Positions 27,839 through 37,027 of a stretch of DNA of 64,000 nucleotides are shown piece by piece (within the stretch, counting starts at the first letter, position 1; every line of letters begins with the position of its first letter). The notes under the pieces were generated by a model, which made no database searches, was not told the origin of the DNA, and saw nothing but the letters and a program-made list of their open reading frames with translations. The stretch spans positions 3,307,206 through 3,371,205 of the forward strand of contig NZ_CP018477.1 in NCBI RefSeq assembly GCF_002277955.1, read 5' to 3'. This DNA comes from Thermogutta terrifontis (GTDB lineage Bacteria > Planctomycetota > Planctomycetia > Pirellulales > Thermoguttaceae). The position numbers and the translations under genes were made by a program.

Positions 27839-28801
27839 TCAGCCTCGATCGCGGGCAAGTGCGGCCGCCAGATTATCTCCCAGGGCCAGAGTGCGAACAT
27901 GCCCGTTGATCTCCAGATTTACCTCGCGAACTCCGATTTTGAGAACGCGCCCGCGGACTTCGCCGACCTCGAACGTATCGTTTTCACCCAATCGGAGTGT
28001 TTTGTTTTCCGTCCGTATGTAAAGCCACACTTCCCGCTTGCCATTGACCTCAACGATGCCGTTCACGTAAGCAAACTGGCTAGGATCAAGAACCGGCTCC
28101 GGCGGTGGCGTAGGCGGTCGCACCGGCCGCGTTGGTCGCGGTGGCGAAGGCGGAGGCGGGGGTGGAGGCGGAGTGTACGCCACAAACACGTTCCGATCCA
28201 CGATAGTCTTGACATACTCCTTTAAATCCGGCAGCTTTCGCTCCACGAGGGGCCCGCTCGGCAAACTATCTTTCGCCACTGCATCATCAAGGGCGATCGC
28301 CTCGATACTGATCAACAGGTCAATGCGTTTTCCTTCTTTCACCGGCGTGATCGATAGTCGCTGAATGGCATGCAGATAGTCCCGCGAATAGAAGGCGTAA
28401 AGAAATCGCGTGAGTGATTCGAGGGTGCCCTGTCCGCGGACAGTAAATGGCATGCGGTAGAACAGATTCTTTTCCCGCCGTACTTCCCCGCTGTCCACCT
28501 GGATGGCTTCCAACCGGGCATTTTGGGCACATTCAAGAAGCCAATTTTGATAAAGGCGACGTGCGACGGCGGGATCGGCCGGCAGGGAGCGTGCCGCCCA
28601 TTCTTTGAGCTGCTCTTTGGCCTTTTGGATATCCTGAAGTTGTCTCTCTTTAGCCCAAATCGAATTGATGAGCGTTGCCCGAGCCGTTTGCCGGATGCGG
28701 AACGGAGTTGAAACGATTGCCCAAATCGTCCGCCCCGCGACAAACGCGATCAGGACGGCTGCCACAAGTGCCAGTATGCGTTCCCTTTGCCCGAGTTTCA
28801 T
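27839..28801 (-). CDS. PilO/GspM-like protein fused to a PilP/GspC-like periplasmic domain
   Basis: 320 residues. A short cytoplasmic start (MKLGQRER) and one membrane helix (ILALVAAVLIAFVAGRTIW) are followed by a coiled-coil and a PilO/GspM-like ferredoxin fold (LTRFLYAFYSRDYLHAIQRL, RIDLLISIEAIAL). A long Pro-rich linker (about residues 212-242) leads to a C-terminal beta domain (FAYVNGIVEVNGKREVWLY, DTFEVGEVRGRVLKI, VNLEINGHVRTLALGD) resembling the PilP or GspC HR domain that contacts the secretin. This would put the inner platform and its secretin link in one chain. It is the last gene of the minus-strand operon, four bases after the PilM-PilN fusion. Confidence 0.75.
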   Translation of the reverse strand: MKLGQRERILALVAAVLIAFVAGRTIWAIVSTPFRIRQTARATLINSIWAKERQLQDIQKAKEQLKEWAARSLPADPAVARRLYQNWLLECAQNARLEAIQVDSGEVRREKNLFYRMPFTVRGQGTLESLTRFLYAFYSRDYLHAIQRLSITPVKEGKRIDLLISIEAIALDDAVAKDSLPSGPLVERKLPDLKEYVKTIVDRNVFVAYTPPPPPPPPSPPRPTRPVRPPTPPPEPVLDPSQFAYVNGIVEVNGKREVWLYIRTENKTLRLGENDTFEVGEVRGRVLKIGVREVNLEINGHVRTLALGDNLAAALARDRG

Positions 28802-28805
28802 GGCG

Positions 28806-30374
28806 TCACCTCACGGTTTGTCTCGGGGCCGCGGAACGGGGAGCCGCGGTGGGAGTCAGGCCCGGCGTGCGGGCAGCCGGCGCGCGGCCGGAGCGGGCCG
28901 GCGCCGGAGGAGTGGACCGAATCACGACGGACGTTCCAAAGCGAAGCGTGTACGGTTTTTGAGAATCGTCTTCCGCTTTTCCTTTGGAAACGACCCGGTG
29001 GGTTTCATCCTCAAGAGCCTGCTCCATTTTCTGGACGCTTTCACTCGTGGCGGCGAAGCCTTCCAGCGAAATTTCGCCCGCCTTCGATCCAGCAGCCAGC
29101 GACACCTTGGTGAGCATCACCTCTTTTGCAGAAGGGATTTTCTCGTTTAAACGCTTCAGTTCTTCCAGCCAGTCCACCCGGGAACCGAGCCACCCGCGAA
29201 CAGCCTGGGCGAGCTGCGCCACTTCGGCTCCTGCCTTCAATTCGCGATCCAGTTCCGATTGCCGCGTGCGGAGCTGCGCTATTTCCTGATCGAGCTGCGC
29301 CAATTGCCACCACCCGTAACCGACCCCGAGTGCCACGAGAACGGCTGCACCGACACCGGCCACCAAAAGCTGCCGCTTCTTAGACGGCGGCTCGGGACGG
29401 CGGTGCGGATGGAGGAAATCGAGCGGTGGCGTGATTTTTTCCTTCTCGTCCGCAAGAACTCCCAGCAGTGCTGTGTACTCTCCGGGATGGTCGGGAAGCG
29501 ATTCCGCCAGCTGGGGACTGAGCACGAAGGGCTGGAAAGGATTGAAACAACTGGCAGAGAGGTCCAGTCGCTCGTGGAGCAACCCAACAAGATGCTCGTG
29601 GGCCGGCGTATTCCCGCAGAGAACAAGGTGATTCGCCCGGCCACCACCCAATTGATTCTGGGCCGCCATCATTGTCCGGCGAATTTCGCCCACCAGCGTC
29701 TCGGCCGAGGATGGATCACGAAGCGGATCACCGACCAGACGGGCGGTCCGCATGAACACCAACCGCCCCTCCACGATCACCGAAAGATCCACCTCATCTC
29801 CGACCAGGTCAATAACCAGCCGGATTTCTCCTTCCGAAAGAGGCAGACAACGGCGAGCCAACGAGGCCGAGGCGCACGGGCGCAGAAGCAGGCGTTCCGG
29901 GCGGAGTTGGGCAACCCGGCATGTGTCCTGGATTTGACTTAAAAGCTGGGGAGAAAGCGCTGCCACCAGTACATTTCTCGGCTGAGTAGGATCTCCGTCC
30001 AGCGGCAGATAATCGATGCTCCAGTCTTCAGTAACGTGCGTGAACTCCCGCAGCGCTTGAAGTTTGACAACCTCCGGCAGATCGTCGTCGGACACCGGCG
30101 GCACCGAGAGTTGACGGAGTTCCACCAGCGAACGGCTGATGGTCACGAACGTGGTCGGACGCCGGATATTGCGGGCGGCTAATGCAGCGGCCAGGCAACG
30201 TCCGATATCCTCCGCGCTCGGCCGGAACGGCTCTTCACCCGCCGGCGCTCCACCCAACGCATCGCGTAGATTGACATCGAACAGATGCTCCAGGATGAGA
30301 CGATCCGACCGAGACGTGGCAACTGCCACCCTCAATTCCCGATCGTTCCATTCGTAGGCCAACCAGCGTGCCAT
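28806..30374 (-). CDS. PilM-PilN (GspL-like) fusion protein
   Basis: 522 residues. Residues 1 to about 320 resemble the actin-like ATPase fold of PilM/GspL (WLAYEWNDRELRVAVATS, DIGRCLAAALAARNI, VIDLVGDEVDLSVIVEGRL, NHLVLCGNTPAHEHLVGLL). One membrane helix (about 333-353, LLVAGVGAAVLVALGVGYGWW) is followed by a coiled coil and a PilN-like periplasmic ferredoxin domain (LEELKRLNEKIPSAKEVMLT), then an Arg/Ala/Pro-rich tail. In most systems PilM and PilN are separate, while GspL joins both parts, so this is GspL-like architecture. It recruits the ATPase to the membrane platform. It lies between gspK (11 bases) and the PilO/PilP-like gene (4 bases). Confidence 0.82.
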   Translation of the reverse strand: MARWLAYEWNDRELRVAVATSRSDRLILEHLFDVNLRDALGGAPAGEEPFRPSAEDIGRCLAAALAARNIRRPTTFVTISRSLVELRQLSVPPVSDDDLPEVVKLQALREFTHVTEDWSIDYLPLDGDPTQPRNVLVAALSPQLLSQIQDTCRVAQLRPERLLLRPCASASLARRCLPLSEGEIRLVIDLVGDEVDLSVIVEGRLVFMRTARLVGDPLRDPSSAETLVGEIRRTMMAAQNQLGGGRANHLVLCGNTPAHEHLVGLLHERLDLSASCFNPFQPFVLSPQLAESLPDHPGEYTALLGVLADEKEKITPPLDFLHPHRRPEPPSKKRQLLVAGVGAAVLVALGVGYGWWQLAQLDQEIAQLRTRQSELDRELKAGAEVAQLAQAVRGWLGSRVDWLEELKRLNEKIPSAKEVMLTKVSLAAGSKAGEISLEGFAATSESVQKMEQALEDETHRVVSKGKAEDDSQKPYTLRFGTSVVIRSTPPAPARSGRAPAARTPGLTPTAAPRSAAPRQTVR

Positions 30375-30385
30375 CGGCTGTTACC

Positions 30386-32023
30386 TCAAGGGGACACGAC
30401 CGTCCCTGCACGACCAAGACCAGCCATCTGCCCGGAAGATCCCAGGACGTCTAAAGGAAATCCGCGTCCAAGATGGCTCATATCTCTCCAGAATAATAGC
30501 CGGGCCGGGCGAACGGTAGCGTCAACAATCGCCTCCACCCGACAACTCGGTCCCCCACCGGCGAAATATCCAACCACCTGCGCCCGGTAAACATTACCCC
30601 CGCACGTGATGAACGGCATGAGGGCTTTCATTTCGTCAAGCGTCACCAGGCCGTCCGCAAGAATCCAGGTCTCATAACGGTAATTCTCGTCGTCGATGAG
30701 AGTGGGGTCTTTGGGTCGGGCTTGAATGATCATCTCGGCCACACTGGGATCCAGCGTGGGAATTCCGTACAGGATGGACCGTGGCGCAAGGTTAATGTTG
30801 ATGCGCCCCGGGATCACTTTGCTCGAGGTGGCCGTGAGATTCGCCATGATCAGCGGTAAGATGGTTCGCAGCAGTGCCGGGTCATTGGGAAACACGGGGT
30901 CAATCACCCGCGGCTCATTCTCACCTGCGAATTGCATCCGGACTTTTGCACCAATGAGATCGAGCACGGTACTGAATTTGACGCGGGAAGGCCGCGAGAA
31001 GTCAATCTGGGCGTCCGCGGGCATCGGTTCGGACTGCTCCGTCCCCTCATAGGGCCCATTCTGGCGGTAGCCCACAATAAACGTCGCCACGTCGTGGCCA
31101 AATTCTTCTTCCAGTTGATTATAGAGAGCCTCGAGGTCGTCCTGATTGATGTTGATCTTGGCTCGGCCATCGGGACGAACGTTCAGTTCCATGCTGTACA
31201 GGGTGAGATACGCGGACCAGCCGCGATAAGCGACGGGATCGTCAGCGCTCAGCCCGGCAAAGGCTTCGGGAATGGTTTCATCCGCATCGATGATGCCGTT
31301 ACGATTGCGGTCTGCCCCGAAGAGCAGTTCGGGCGTCACCCCCCGCACAAGGAGCAACTCCTCGATGGTTTCCAGCGGGCCATTTTTCGTCGCGTAGGCG
31401 GGGGACAGCCCTGAATAGTATTCGATTTCAGCCCCAAACTCCCGCGGTTCGTCGTCGGCATCCAGCCAGTCCATGATCGCATCGGCGATGTCTTCCGTCA
31501 TGCCGGGCAACCCCATGAGAAGTTGCCGTCCTCCGTTCTCCGCGTATTGGTCGGCCAGGAGCAGACTGTTGACGTTGAGCTTGGCCGACTCGTTTTCCAG
31601 GCCATATCGGATGGTCGTGCCCATAGTGTCTTCCCAATCGGGTGCAATGACGGAGAAAAGCCCGGTATCAAGCGGATCGGCGGTTTGGTGCACAACCATT
31701 CCGGAGAACCACGCCGGATTGTTAAACCAACCGCCGTTGTCGTTTTGCCATTCCTCATCCATTGAGACAAAGAGGCGAACCGCTTCCACCCCGGAAGCGG
31801 CAAGGGCACGCGCTTGAGCCATCCGATTGGAGATATGTGCGCCTTCGCGCTCCGCCAGCATGAGATCTCCCAAAGTTAAGGCCGCCAACGAAAGAAGCGC
31901 GACCGTCACGAGCACCACAAGAAGCACCATCCCACGCCGCCGGCGCGAAGTACCGGCGTGCCTCACGCGCTGAGAACGGCGCTGGCCCTGTCGTTGATGT
32001 CCTCCCAGTTGATTCACAGTCAT
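30386..32023 (-). CDS. gspK: Type II secretion minor pseudopilin GspK
   Basis: 545 residues from the ATG at 32023, much longer than the roughly 330 of enterobacterial GspK. After a basic leader (RRRRG) comes the class III signal and helix GMVLLVVLVTVALLSLAALTLGDLMLAE, with helix E replaced by a small polar stretch as is common in GspK. Family signs: LYGIPTLDPSVAEMI and other helix-hairpin-helix-like loops (LLMGLPGMTEDIADAIMDWLDADDEP, ELLLVRGVTPELLFG). GspK caps the pseudopilus tip with GspI and GspJ. The extra length is in the central region. It sits between gspJ (67 bases) and the PilM-PilN fusion. Confidence 0.88.
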   Translation of the reverse strand: MTVNQLGGHQRQGQRRSQRVRHAGTSRRRRGMVLLVVLVTVALLSLAALTLGDLMLAEREGAHISNRMAQARALAASGVEAVRLFVSMDEEWQNDNGGWFNNPAWFSGMVVHQTADPLDTGLFSVIAPDWEDTMGTTIRYGLENESAKLNVNSLLLADQYAENGGRQLLMGLPGMTEDIADAIMDWLDADDEPREFGAEIEYYSGLSPAYATKNGPLETIEELLLVRGVTPELLFGADRNRNGIIDADETIPEAFAGLSADDPVAYRGWSAYLTLYSMELNVRPDGRAKININQDDLEALYNQLEEEFGHDVATFIVGYRQNGPYEGTEQSEPMPADAQIDFSRPSRVKFSTVLDLIGAKVRMQFAGENEPRVIDPVFPNDPALLRTILPLIMANLTATSSKVIPGRININLAPRSILYGIPTLDPSVAEMIIQARPKDPTLIDDENYRYETWILADGLVTLDEMKALMPFITCGGNVYRAQVVGYFAGGGPSCRVEAIVDATVRPARLLFWRDMSHLGRGFPLDVLGSSGQMAGLGRAGTVVSP

Positions 32024-32090
32024 ACCGCTGACAACATAGCAGTCACACAAAACACGTGCTCAAGTATTAGGGCCGGCCCAAACAGCCCCA

Positions 32091-33554
32091 TCATCGGGGC
32101 GGTCCTCCCGGTGGAAAGCCTCCGGGCGGGGGACCTCCTGGTCCTCCCGGTGGGCCAGAAGGCGGACCGCCAAAGCCAGACGGAGGTGGCCCAAACCCAC
32201 CCGGTGAGCCCCCTCCGGATGGCCCGGCGCCTGGTGGCGTGCCGCCCCGACCGCCCTCGCCAGCGCGCGACCCACCTTCATCTCGGCCTGAGTCACCACC
32301 GCGGCCTGAGTCACCGTCGCGGCTTGAGTCACCGCCGCGGCCTGAGCCTCCCGACCGACCACCTCCCGGTGCCGCAGCACCGCCACCTCCTGACGGTGTC
32401 TGCTCCTCAGGTGCTTCCTCCATTCCTTCTTCCTCGGGCGTCATTTGCTCGCCGGAACTCGATTCGCCGGTGCTTTCGGCCCCCGCTGTGGCACCGAGAG
32501 TTCCGGTTTCGTGCGCCGCCGGTAAGTACACCACCGTGCGATACACATGATAGGCACTTGTATCCAGCAAAAGTCCGGAACTGGTACTCGCCATTCCGCT
32601 CACGTCCTGGGAAGACAGTTCCGTGAGTGCACCGGAGGCACCGGCGAACGTCTCTTCAAGGCCGGTTGATTTCGGCCGCAGATACAGGCGAATTTCCACC
32701 GCTTTGGGAAGACATCCCTGCGAACCCGAATCCCACGAGTCGGTCCATCCCGAGCCGTCAAAGTAAGCAAATTGAATCGCTGCCACTTCGGGAGCGATGG
32801 GCTGCAGCTGCTGGTCAATCGTGTCGAGCTCACCGCTTTGTGATGCCCAGACCGTAACCGCCCGGTCTAGTTCCCGCCGTACCAGACCGCCTTGTTCCTC
32901 AAATCCGGTTACGCCCGGCATTGTGGTGAACGAATAGTTGATCGTTTCCTCCGGTGAAACGACGAAGTAGGCCACCGTTTTCACATCGCTGACACGGTCG
33001 ATGAAACGGCCTTCCGAGGACAACGTTATTTCCGAGGAGAGTTGATCCGGCCGCGGTAGTCGGCTGACATCCACCTCGATCCAGTCCGGCCCCCCATACA
33101 ACCCCGGGACCGACCGGGGAAGCGTGGTCATGGTCCAATCTCCCCCCAGTTCACTCATGTTGCTTTCCCCGGTTGATTCCCCCAGCAATTCGCTGTCCAA
33201 CCCTGAACTGCCGGCCAGCGACGCCAAATCACTTTGCGCCGCCTGGGTCACCAGACCGGGGATGAGCTTCTCAAAATTGACCGGATCATATGGCACCGCC
33301 CCACGGATGTCCTGGGCAATGCGTTCCAGTAGCGTACGGGCGAGTTGGGCTTCCTCCACCTGGGCCCGGGCCTTTTGAACTACCCGATAATGGAAGTCCA
33401 CCGCAGCGCCCAGTGCAGCGAGAAGAATCGCGACCAACCCCAGGGCCACAATCACTTCCAGCAGCGTGAAGCCGCGGTTTCCCTGCACCCGGCCGGGACA
33501 ATCCCGGTCGGGCCTGCCTTGTCTCACTCGAAGGATGCCACTTGGTTTAACCAT
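32091..33554 (-). CDS. gspJ: Type II secretion minor pseudopilin GspJ with Gly-rich tail
   Basis: 487 residues. The prepilin signal is NRGFTLLEVIVALGLVAILLAALGAAVDF, cleaved by a prepilin peptidase before FTLLE, with the pilin Glu5 present. The body has GspJ-type features (LARTLLERIAQDIRGAVPYD, IQFAYFDGSGWTDSWDS, VEIRLYLRP). The last roughly 120 residues are an unusual low-complexity tail of Gly, Ser, Asp, Arg and Pro, encoded partly by an 18-base tandem repeat, and are not part of a normal GspJ (about 200 residues). The tail may be extracellular or may have expanded by replication slippage. Neighbours are gspI (42 bases upstream) and gspK. Confidence 0.85.
   Translation of the reverse strand: MVKPSGILRVRQGRPDRDCPGRVQGNRGFTLLEVIVALGLVAILLAALGAAVDFHYRVVQKARAQVEEAQLARTLLERIAQDIRGAVPYDPVNFEKLIPGLVTQAAQSDLASLAGSSGLDSELLGESTGESNMSELGGDWTMTTLPRSVPGLYGGPDWIEVDVSRLPRPDQLSSEITLSSEGRFIDRVSDVKTVAYFVVSPEETINYSFTTMPGVTGFEEQGGLVRRELDRAVTVWASQSGELDTIDQQLQPIAPEVAAIQFAYFDGSGWTDSWDSGSQGCLPKAVEIRLYLRPKSTGLEETFAGASGALTELSSQDVSGMASTSSGLLLDTSAYHVYRTVVYLPAAHETGTLGATAGAESTGESSSGEQMTPEEEGMEEAPEEQTPSGGGGAAAPGGGRSGGSGRGGDSSRDGDSGRGGDSGRDEGGSRAGEGGRGGTPPGAGPSGGGSPGGFGPPPSGFGGPPSGPPGGPGGPPPGGFPPGGPPR
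32284..32350. repeat. 18-base tandem repeat coding the GspJ Gly/Ser/Asp tail
   Basis: About 3.7 copies of an 18-base unit, consensus CGGCCTGAGTCACCGCCG on the plus strand, in frame with gspJ and read on the minus strand as repeats of the type G-R-G-G-D-S. Copies differ by one or two bases. The multiple-of-three unit keeps the frame, so copy number can vary without breaking the gene. Confidence 0.85.
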
Positions 33555-33596
33555 AACTTTGCGAGACTTTCAACGTGCCAATACACGCCGCCGCAA

Positions 33597-34118
33597 TCAC
33601 TCGTTCAATGTTTCCGAGGACGCGGCGCCGCTCTCGCCGGAGCTGGTTGACGTCGCTGCCGCACTTTCCTCTTCGCCAGGTTGAGTAAACTCCATGGTCG
33701 GATCGAGCATCCATTGAGTCAGGCTGTACTGAACCGGATGGGCCACCACGCTCGGGTCCTGGGCCACGATGACCTGCACGCCAAGCAATCCATCCAACTC
33801 CAGGGGAGCAATGTCCACAGTGTACAGCCATCCCGGTTCGACCGTATCGTCGATGTCTTCCACGGGAGCATCGGCCACGGTTTCCAGCGGCAGGGCTCCG
33901 GCGTTAAGTTGCGCCAGAATCGCCTCCGCGATCAGCTGCGCCCGTGTGAGATCCCGCACACGAGCAGCGTTTCGATAGGCGTTGTAAACCAGTTGCCCGA
34001 TCGCTGCCAGCGACGTCAAGAGAATGGCCAGGGCGAGGATTACTTCCAGGAGCGTGAAGCCCCAAGGGCCCCGCCTGCGGTAAGGCTTTCGGGCAATCGT
34101 TTTCACTGTGGCGCTCAT
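33597..34118 (-). CDS. gspI: Type II secretion minor pseudopilin GspI
   Basis: 173 residues. A basic leader precedes the class III signal GPWGFTLLEVILALAILLTSLAAIGQLV, with cleavage after Gly and Glu at +5. The Glu/Thr-rich region GWLYTVDIAPLELDGLLGVQVIV and the size suit GspI, which nucleates the pseudopilus tip with GspJ and GspK. The C terminus is Ser/Glu-rich. The start overlaps the gspH stop by four bases (ATGA), showing translational coupling. It is followed by gspJ after 42 bases. Confidence 0.85.
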   Translation of the reverse strand: MSATVKTIARKPYRRRGPWGFTLLEVILALAILLTSLAAIGQLVYNAYRNAARVRDLTRAQLIAEAILAQLNAGALPLETVADAPVEDIDDTVEPGWLYTVDIAPLELDGLLGVQVIVAQDPSVVAHPVQYSLTQWMLDPTMEFTQPGEEESAAATSTSSGESGAASSETLNE

Positions 34119-34933
34119 GGCGAAGAGCCCTGTTGCCCGACCAATGTGGTGGTCCCTTCATGCTCTCCGTTGTAAGGATCTCCGACCAGCACGGAGCCGG
34201 TCAGTCCCCGCAGGGAGATGTCAATTCGCCGTCCGTACTCGTTTTGCAGCGTCAGAAGGGCCGAACTGGTCGATCCATCGGGAAAGAAAAAGATGGTTGT
34301 GCCAGATGAACTGCCACCTAAGGGTGCCGCTATACCCATCACCGATGCAGCAATTCCCAAACCGGTGACGCTTTCGGAAAAGGTTGCGCTCAGATCGGAG
34401 TCCATCACCTGGAGGTCGGCAAATGTGATCTTTTCCGGCAACTCTTTGCGACCAGCGATCACCGTCCCCAGCCCCGTGTCAGTACCCTGGGAACCCGGCA
34501 AGGGCAGAGCACCAGTGCTTCCACTATCAAGAGGCGGCAGCGACTGATCCACTTCCGTCACGCCACCCGATTGGATTCCCGCCTCACTCCACGGCTGGAC
34601 TGCGTATCCGCTCCCTCCCAGTTCGCAGACGAAGCAGTAGATTTGACCACTGGCCATGGCTCGAGCGCGGGCTCGGGCCCATTCCGCCCGAATTTGATCG
34701 GCAGCCAACTGAAGTCGTCGGCCCGCCATTGGCTTCTGAATGGCCGTCAGGACCAATCCACCGATGATCACGACAAGTCCCAGAACGATGATGATCTCGA
34801 CAAGCGTGAAACCCCGCCGTACTGGTCGCTCCCAACACGACTTCAGTTTGCGCCCTCGCCGTTGACTCTTTTTTCCTGCCAGAAGCGCACGGGCAAGTTT
34901 ATCGACCAGTGAAACGGGGTCGCAAAGCACCAT
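34115..34933 (-). CDS. gspH: Type II secretion minor pseudopilin GspH
   Basis: 272 residues from the ATG at 34933; a TTG ten codons further upstream is less likely. The leader is unusually long (about 40 residues, Lys/Arg-rich) before RRGFTLVEIIIVLGLVVIIGGLV, the prepilin signal with Glu5. The next part (RLQLAADQIRAEWARARARAMASGQIYCF) is typical of GspH/FimT N-terminal helices. The C-terminal region (TTIFFFPDGSTSSALLTLQ, GRRIDISLRGLTG) matches the GspH beta domain. Overlaps gspI by four bases and lies 51 bases downstream of gspG. Confidence 0.83.
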   Translation of the reverse strand: MVLCDPVSLVDKLARALLAGKKSQRRGRKLKSCWERPVRRGFTLVEIIIVLGLVVIIGGLVLTAIQKPMAGRRLQLAADQIRAEWARARARAMASGQIYCFVCELGGSGYAVQPWSEAGIQSGGVTEVDQSLPPLDSGSTGALPLPGSQGTDTGLGTVIAGRKELPEKITFADLQVMDSDLSATFSESVTGLGIAASVMGIAAPLGGSSSGTTIFFFPDGSTSSALLTLQNEYGRRIDISLRGLTGSVLVGDPYNGEHEGTTTLVGQQGSSP

Positions 34934-34984
34934 GACGGCGGTCTCATTGTGATAAAGGACCAAGCCATTTCTGAAAATCCAGTA

Positions 34985-35434
34985 TTACTGGCCCCAATTT
35001 GTGATATCGTCCTCTGTTCCGTCCACGCCGTCGGGGCCCATCGACCAGATATCTGGCCGCCCTGTTGTGTTTCTCTGCGGCGGATACATGTACAAATACT
35101 CATGCTGCCAGGGATCCAGAGGCACGGCCTGCGCGTTGAGGTAGGGGCCATTCCATTTGGTAGGGTCGGGGAGATCCGCGGGTGGGGCGATCAAGGCATC
35201 CAAAGAGGGCGGATAGTCGTTGAGATCGAGATAGTACGCGTCACACGCCTGTTCAAACGCCTTGATCTGCGTCCGCGCGGCATTTTCGTATGCCCGACGC
35301 TGCATCGGAATGAGGTTCGTTACAGCCAGCGAGGCGATCACCAGGAGGATCGTCAACACGATGAGCACCTCGATGAGGGTCAAACCTCTCCGACGTTCCC
35401 GATTCATCCCTTTCCAAATGGTCCTTGGCTTCAT
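34985..35434 (-). CDS. gspG: Type II secretion major pseudopilin GspG
   Basis: 149 residues from the ATG at 35434, preceded by AAGGA; an ATG at 35407 directly before NRERRRG would leave the more usual short leader. The signal RRRGLTLIEVLIVLTILLVIASLAV is cleaved before LTLIE. The rest is classic GspG: FEQACDAYYLDLNDYPPS, LDALI, WNGPYLNAQAVPLDPWQHEY and the C-terminal Ca-binding loop region WSMGPDGVDGTEDDI. Major pseudopilin forms the piston. It lies between gspF (212 bases) and gspH (51 bases). Confidence 0.93.
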   Translation of the reverse strand: MKPRTIWKGMNRERRRGLTLIEVLIVLTILLVIASLAVTNLIPMQRRAYENAARTQIKAFEQACDAYYLDLNDYPPSLDALIAPPADLPDPTKWNGPYLNAQAVPLDPWQHEYLYMYPPQRNTTGRPDIWSMGPDGVDGTEDDITNWGQ

Positions 35435-35646
35435 CACAACGTTATCCTTTTCCCTTTGGTCTTCTTCTCTTCTCCGGCGGGAACACTCGTAGCGTCCCAC
35501 CGATCCCTTTAAATCATCCCTCCAAAGATACTAACGCTCGCCAAGCGAAAACGCTTCGCCCCATTACCGAAGGGGATAATCCCCCAAAATTGGAGGCTGC
35601 TTCGTCTAGGTCGTCGTTTTGCCCCGACTGACGCCGATTTTGCCCG

Positions 35647-36849
35647 CTAAATCGCCTGACTCATCTTGAAGATGGGCAGGAGCAGCGCCACGACCACCAC
35701 CAAAACGCCGGACGCCACCAGGAGCAACAGGATGGGCTCGAGTAACCGTACCCCCACGTCGAGCTGACGCCACGTTCTTCGCTCCAGGGCCTCCGCAATC
35801 TGAATGAGGACGGTTTCCAGGGTGTTGGCCTCTTCCGCCACCGAGATCATCTCGATAACCATAGGGGGAAAGAGCCGACAACTGGCCAGAGGCACAGCCA
35901 ATCGCTGGCCCTGAGAGATACTCTTGGCGGCTTTCTGGATTGCCTCGGCCAAAAGGACATTTCCCGTCGCCTCGCTGGCAATCTCCAGGGCTCGCAGAAT
36001 CTGAACGCCATTTCGCAGCAGGGTTCCAAGCACGCGACAAAAGCGGGCGACCGCGAAGTTGAGAACAATCGTTCCCAGAACAGGCACTTTAATGATGTAC
36101 TGGTCCCATAAGCGGCGGCCCGATTCACTTCGCAGCCAGGCGCGAAGTCCCATAATCACCACAATTAGTCCGCCCGCCACCCAAAGCCCCCATGATTGGA
36201 TGAAAGCACTAAACGAGAGCAGTCCTTCGGTTAACGCGGGCAACTCATTGCGGTTGCGGAGATTTTCGAAAAGTCCCTCGAACTTCGGTACAAGAAAAAC
36301 CAGGAGTGCACTCACCACGATCGTGCCGATGACAATCAGCATGACGGGATAGGCCATCGCCCCTTTGACACGCTTCCGCAAGTCTTCGGTGGCTTCGGTA
36401 AATTCCGAGACGCGGTAAAGGGCCTCTTCCAGAAAACCACCTTCGGACCCCGCCCGCACCATGCTCACCGCCATCTCGCTAAAGATGTGCGGAAAGCGGG
36501 CCATGGCGTCGCCCAGTCCGGCCCCGTCTTCCACCCGCCGGGCCACTTCACCAAGAACCTCTTTGAGAACGGGATGAATCGACTGCGCCCGCACGATTTG
36601 CAGCGCCTTTAACAGCGGAACACCACTGCGAAGAAGATCGGCGAGCTGACCGTACACGACGGCCATCGTTTGGGCGGGCACCCGACTTCGTTGAAAAAGA
36701 CGCCGGGGCGGAGCTTCCGCGCGGATCTCGACGGGATAAAGCTCCCGGCTGGCGATCGTGGCGAGCGCTTCCCGCTGGGTCGCTGCCTCAATCGACCCGG
36801 TCACTTTTTTGCCGCTGCTATCAACCGCGACGTAACTGAATTCCGGCAT
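35647..36849 (-). CDS. gspF: Type II secretion inner-membrane platform protein GspF
   Basis: 400 residues, the usual GspF/PilC size. N-terminal FSYVAVDSSGKKVTGSIEAAT and LFQRSRVPAQTMAVVYGQLADLLRSGVPL are highly conserved family blocks. Two copies of the GspF domain contain three membrane helices (about 170-190, 218-238 and 372-392). Other signs: VRAGSEGGFLEEALYRV and EEANTLETVLIQIAEALERR. The protein couples the GspE ATPase to pseudopilus assembly. It lies downstream of gspE by 178 bases and upstream of gspG. Confidence 0.95.
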   Translation of the reverse strand: MPEFSYVAVDSSGKKVTGSIEAATQREALATIASRELYPVEIRAEAPPRRLFQRSRVPAQTMAVVYGQLADLLRSGVPLLKALQIVRAQSIHPVLKEVLGEVARRVEDGAGLGDAMARFPHIFSEMAVSMVRAGSEGGFLEEALYRVSEFTEATEDLRKRVKGAMAYPVMLIVIGTIVVSALLVFLVPKFEGLFENLRNRNELPALTEGLLSFSAFIQSWGLWVAGGLIVVIMGLRAWLRSESGRRLWDQYIIKVPVLGTIVLNFAVARFCRVLGTLLRNGVQILRALEIASEATGNVLLAEAIQKAAKSISQGQRLAVPLASCRLFPPMVIEMISVAEEANTLETVLIQIAEALERRTWRQLDVGVRLLEPILLLLVASGVLVVVVALLLPIFKMSQAI

Positions 36850-37027
36850 CTTGTCCCCGCACGAGAGGGCCTGACGAGCCTCACCCGTAACGTCGATGAT
36901 TTACCGACAGTTTATTCCACTCAACTCGTTTAACATCCGCTGACGTCCAACAGCCCAGACGCTCCGTTTTGCGTAACGATCGGGATCTGCCATCCGTCCC
37001 ATTACGCTGCACGGAAGACGAAACGGC

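Noticed and set aside
32060-32386. Second minus-strand frame in the GspJ tail region
   Set aside because: Low-complexity frame over the tandem repeat, no start signal.
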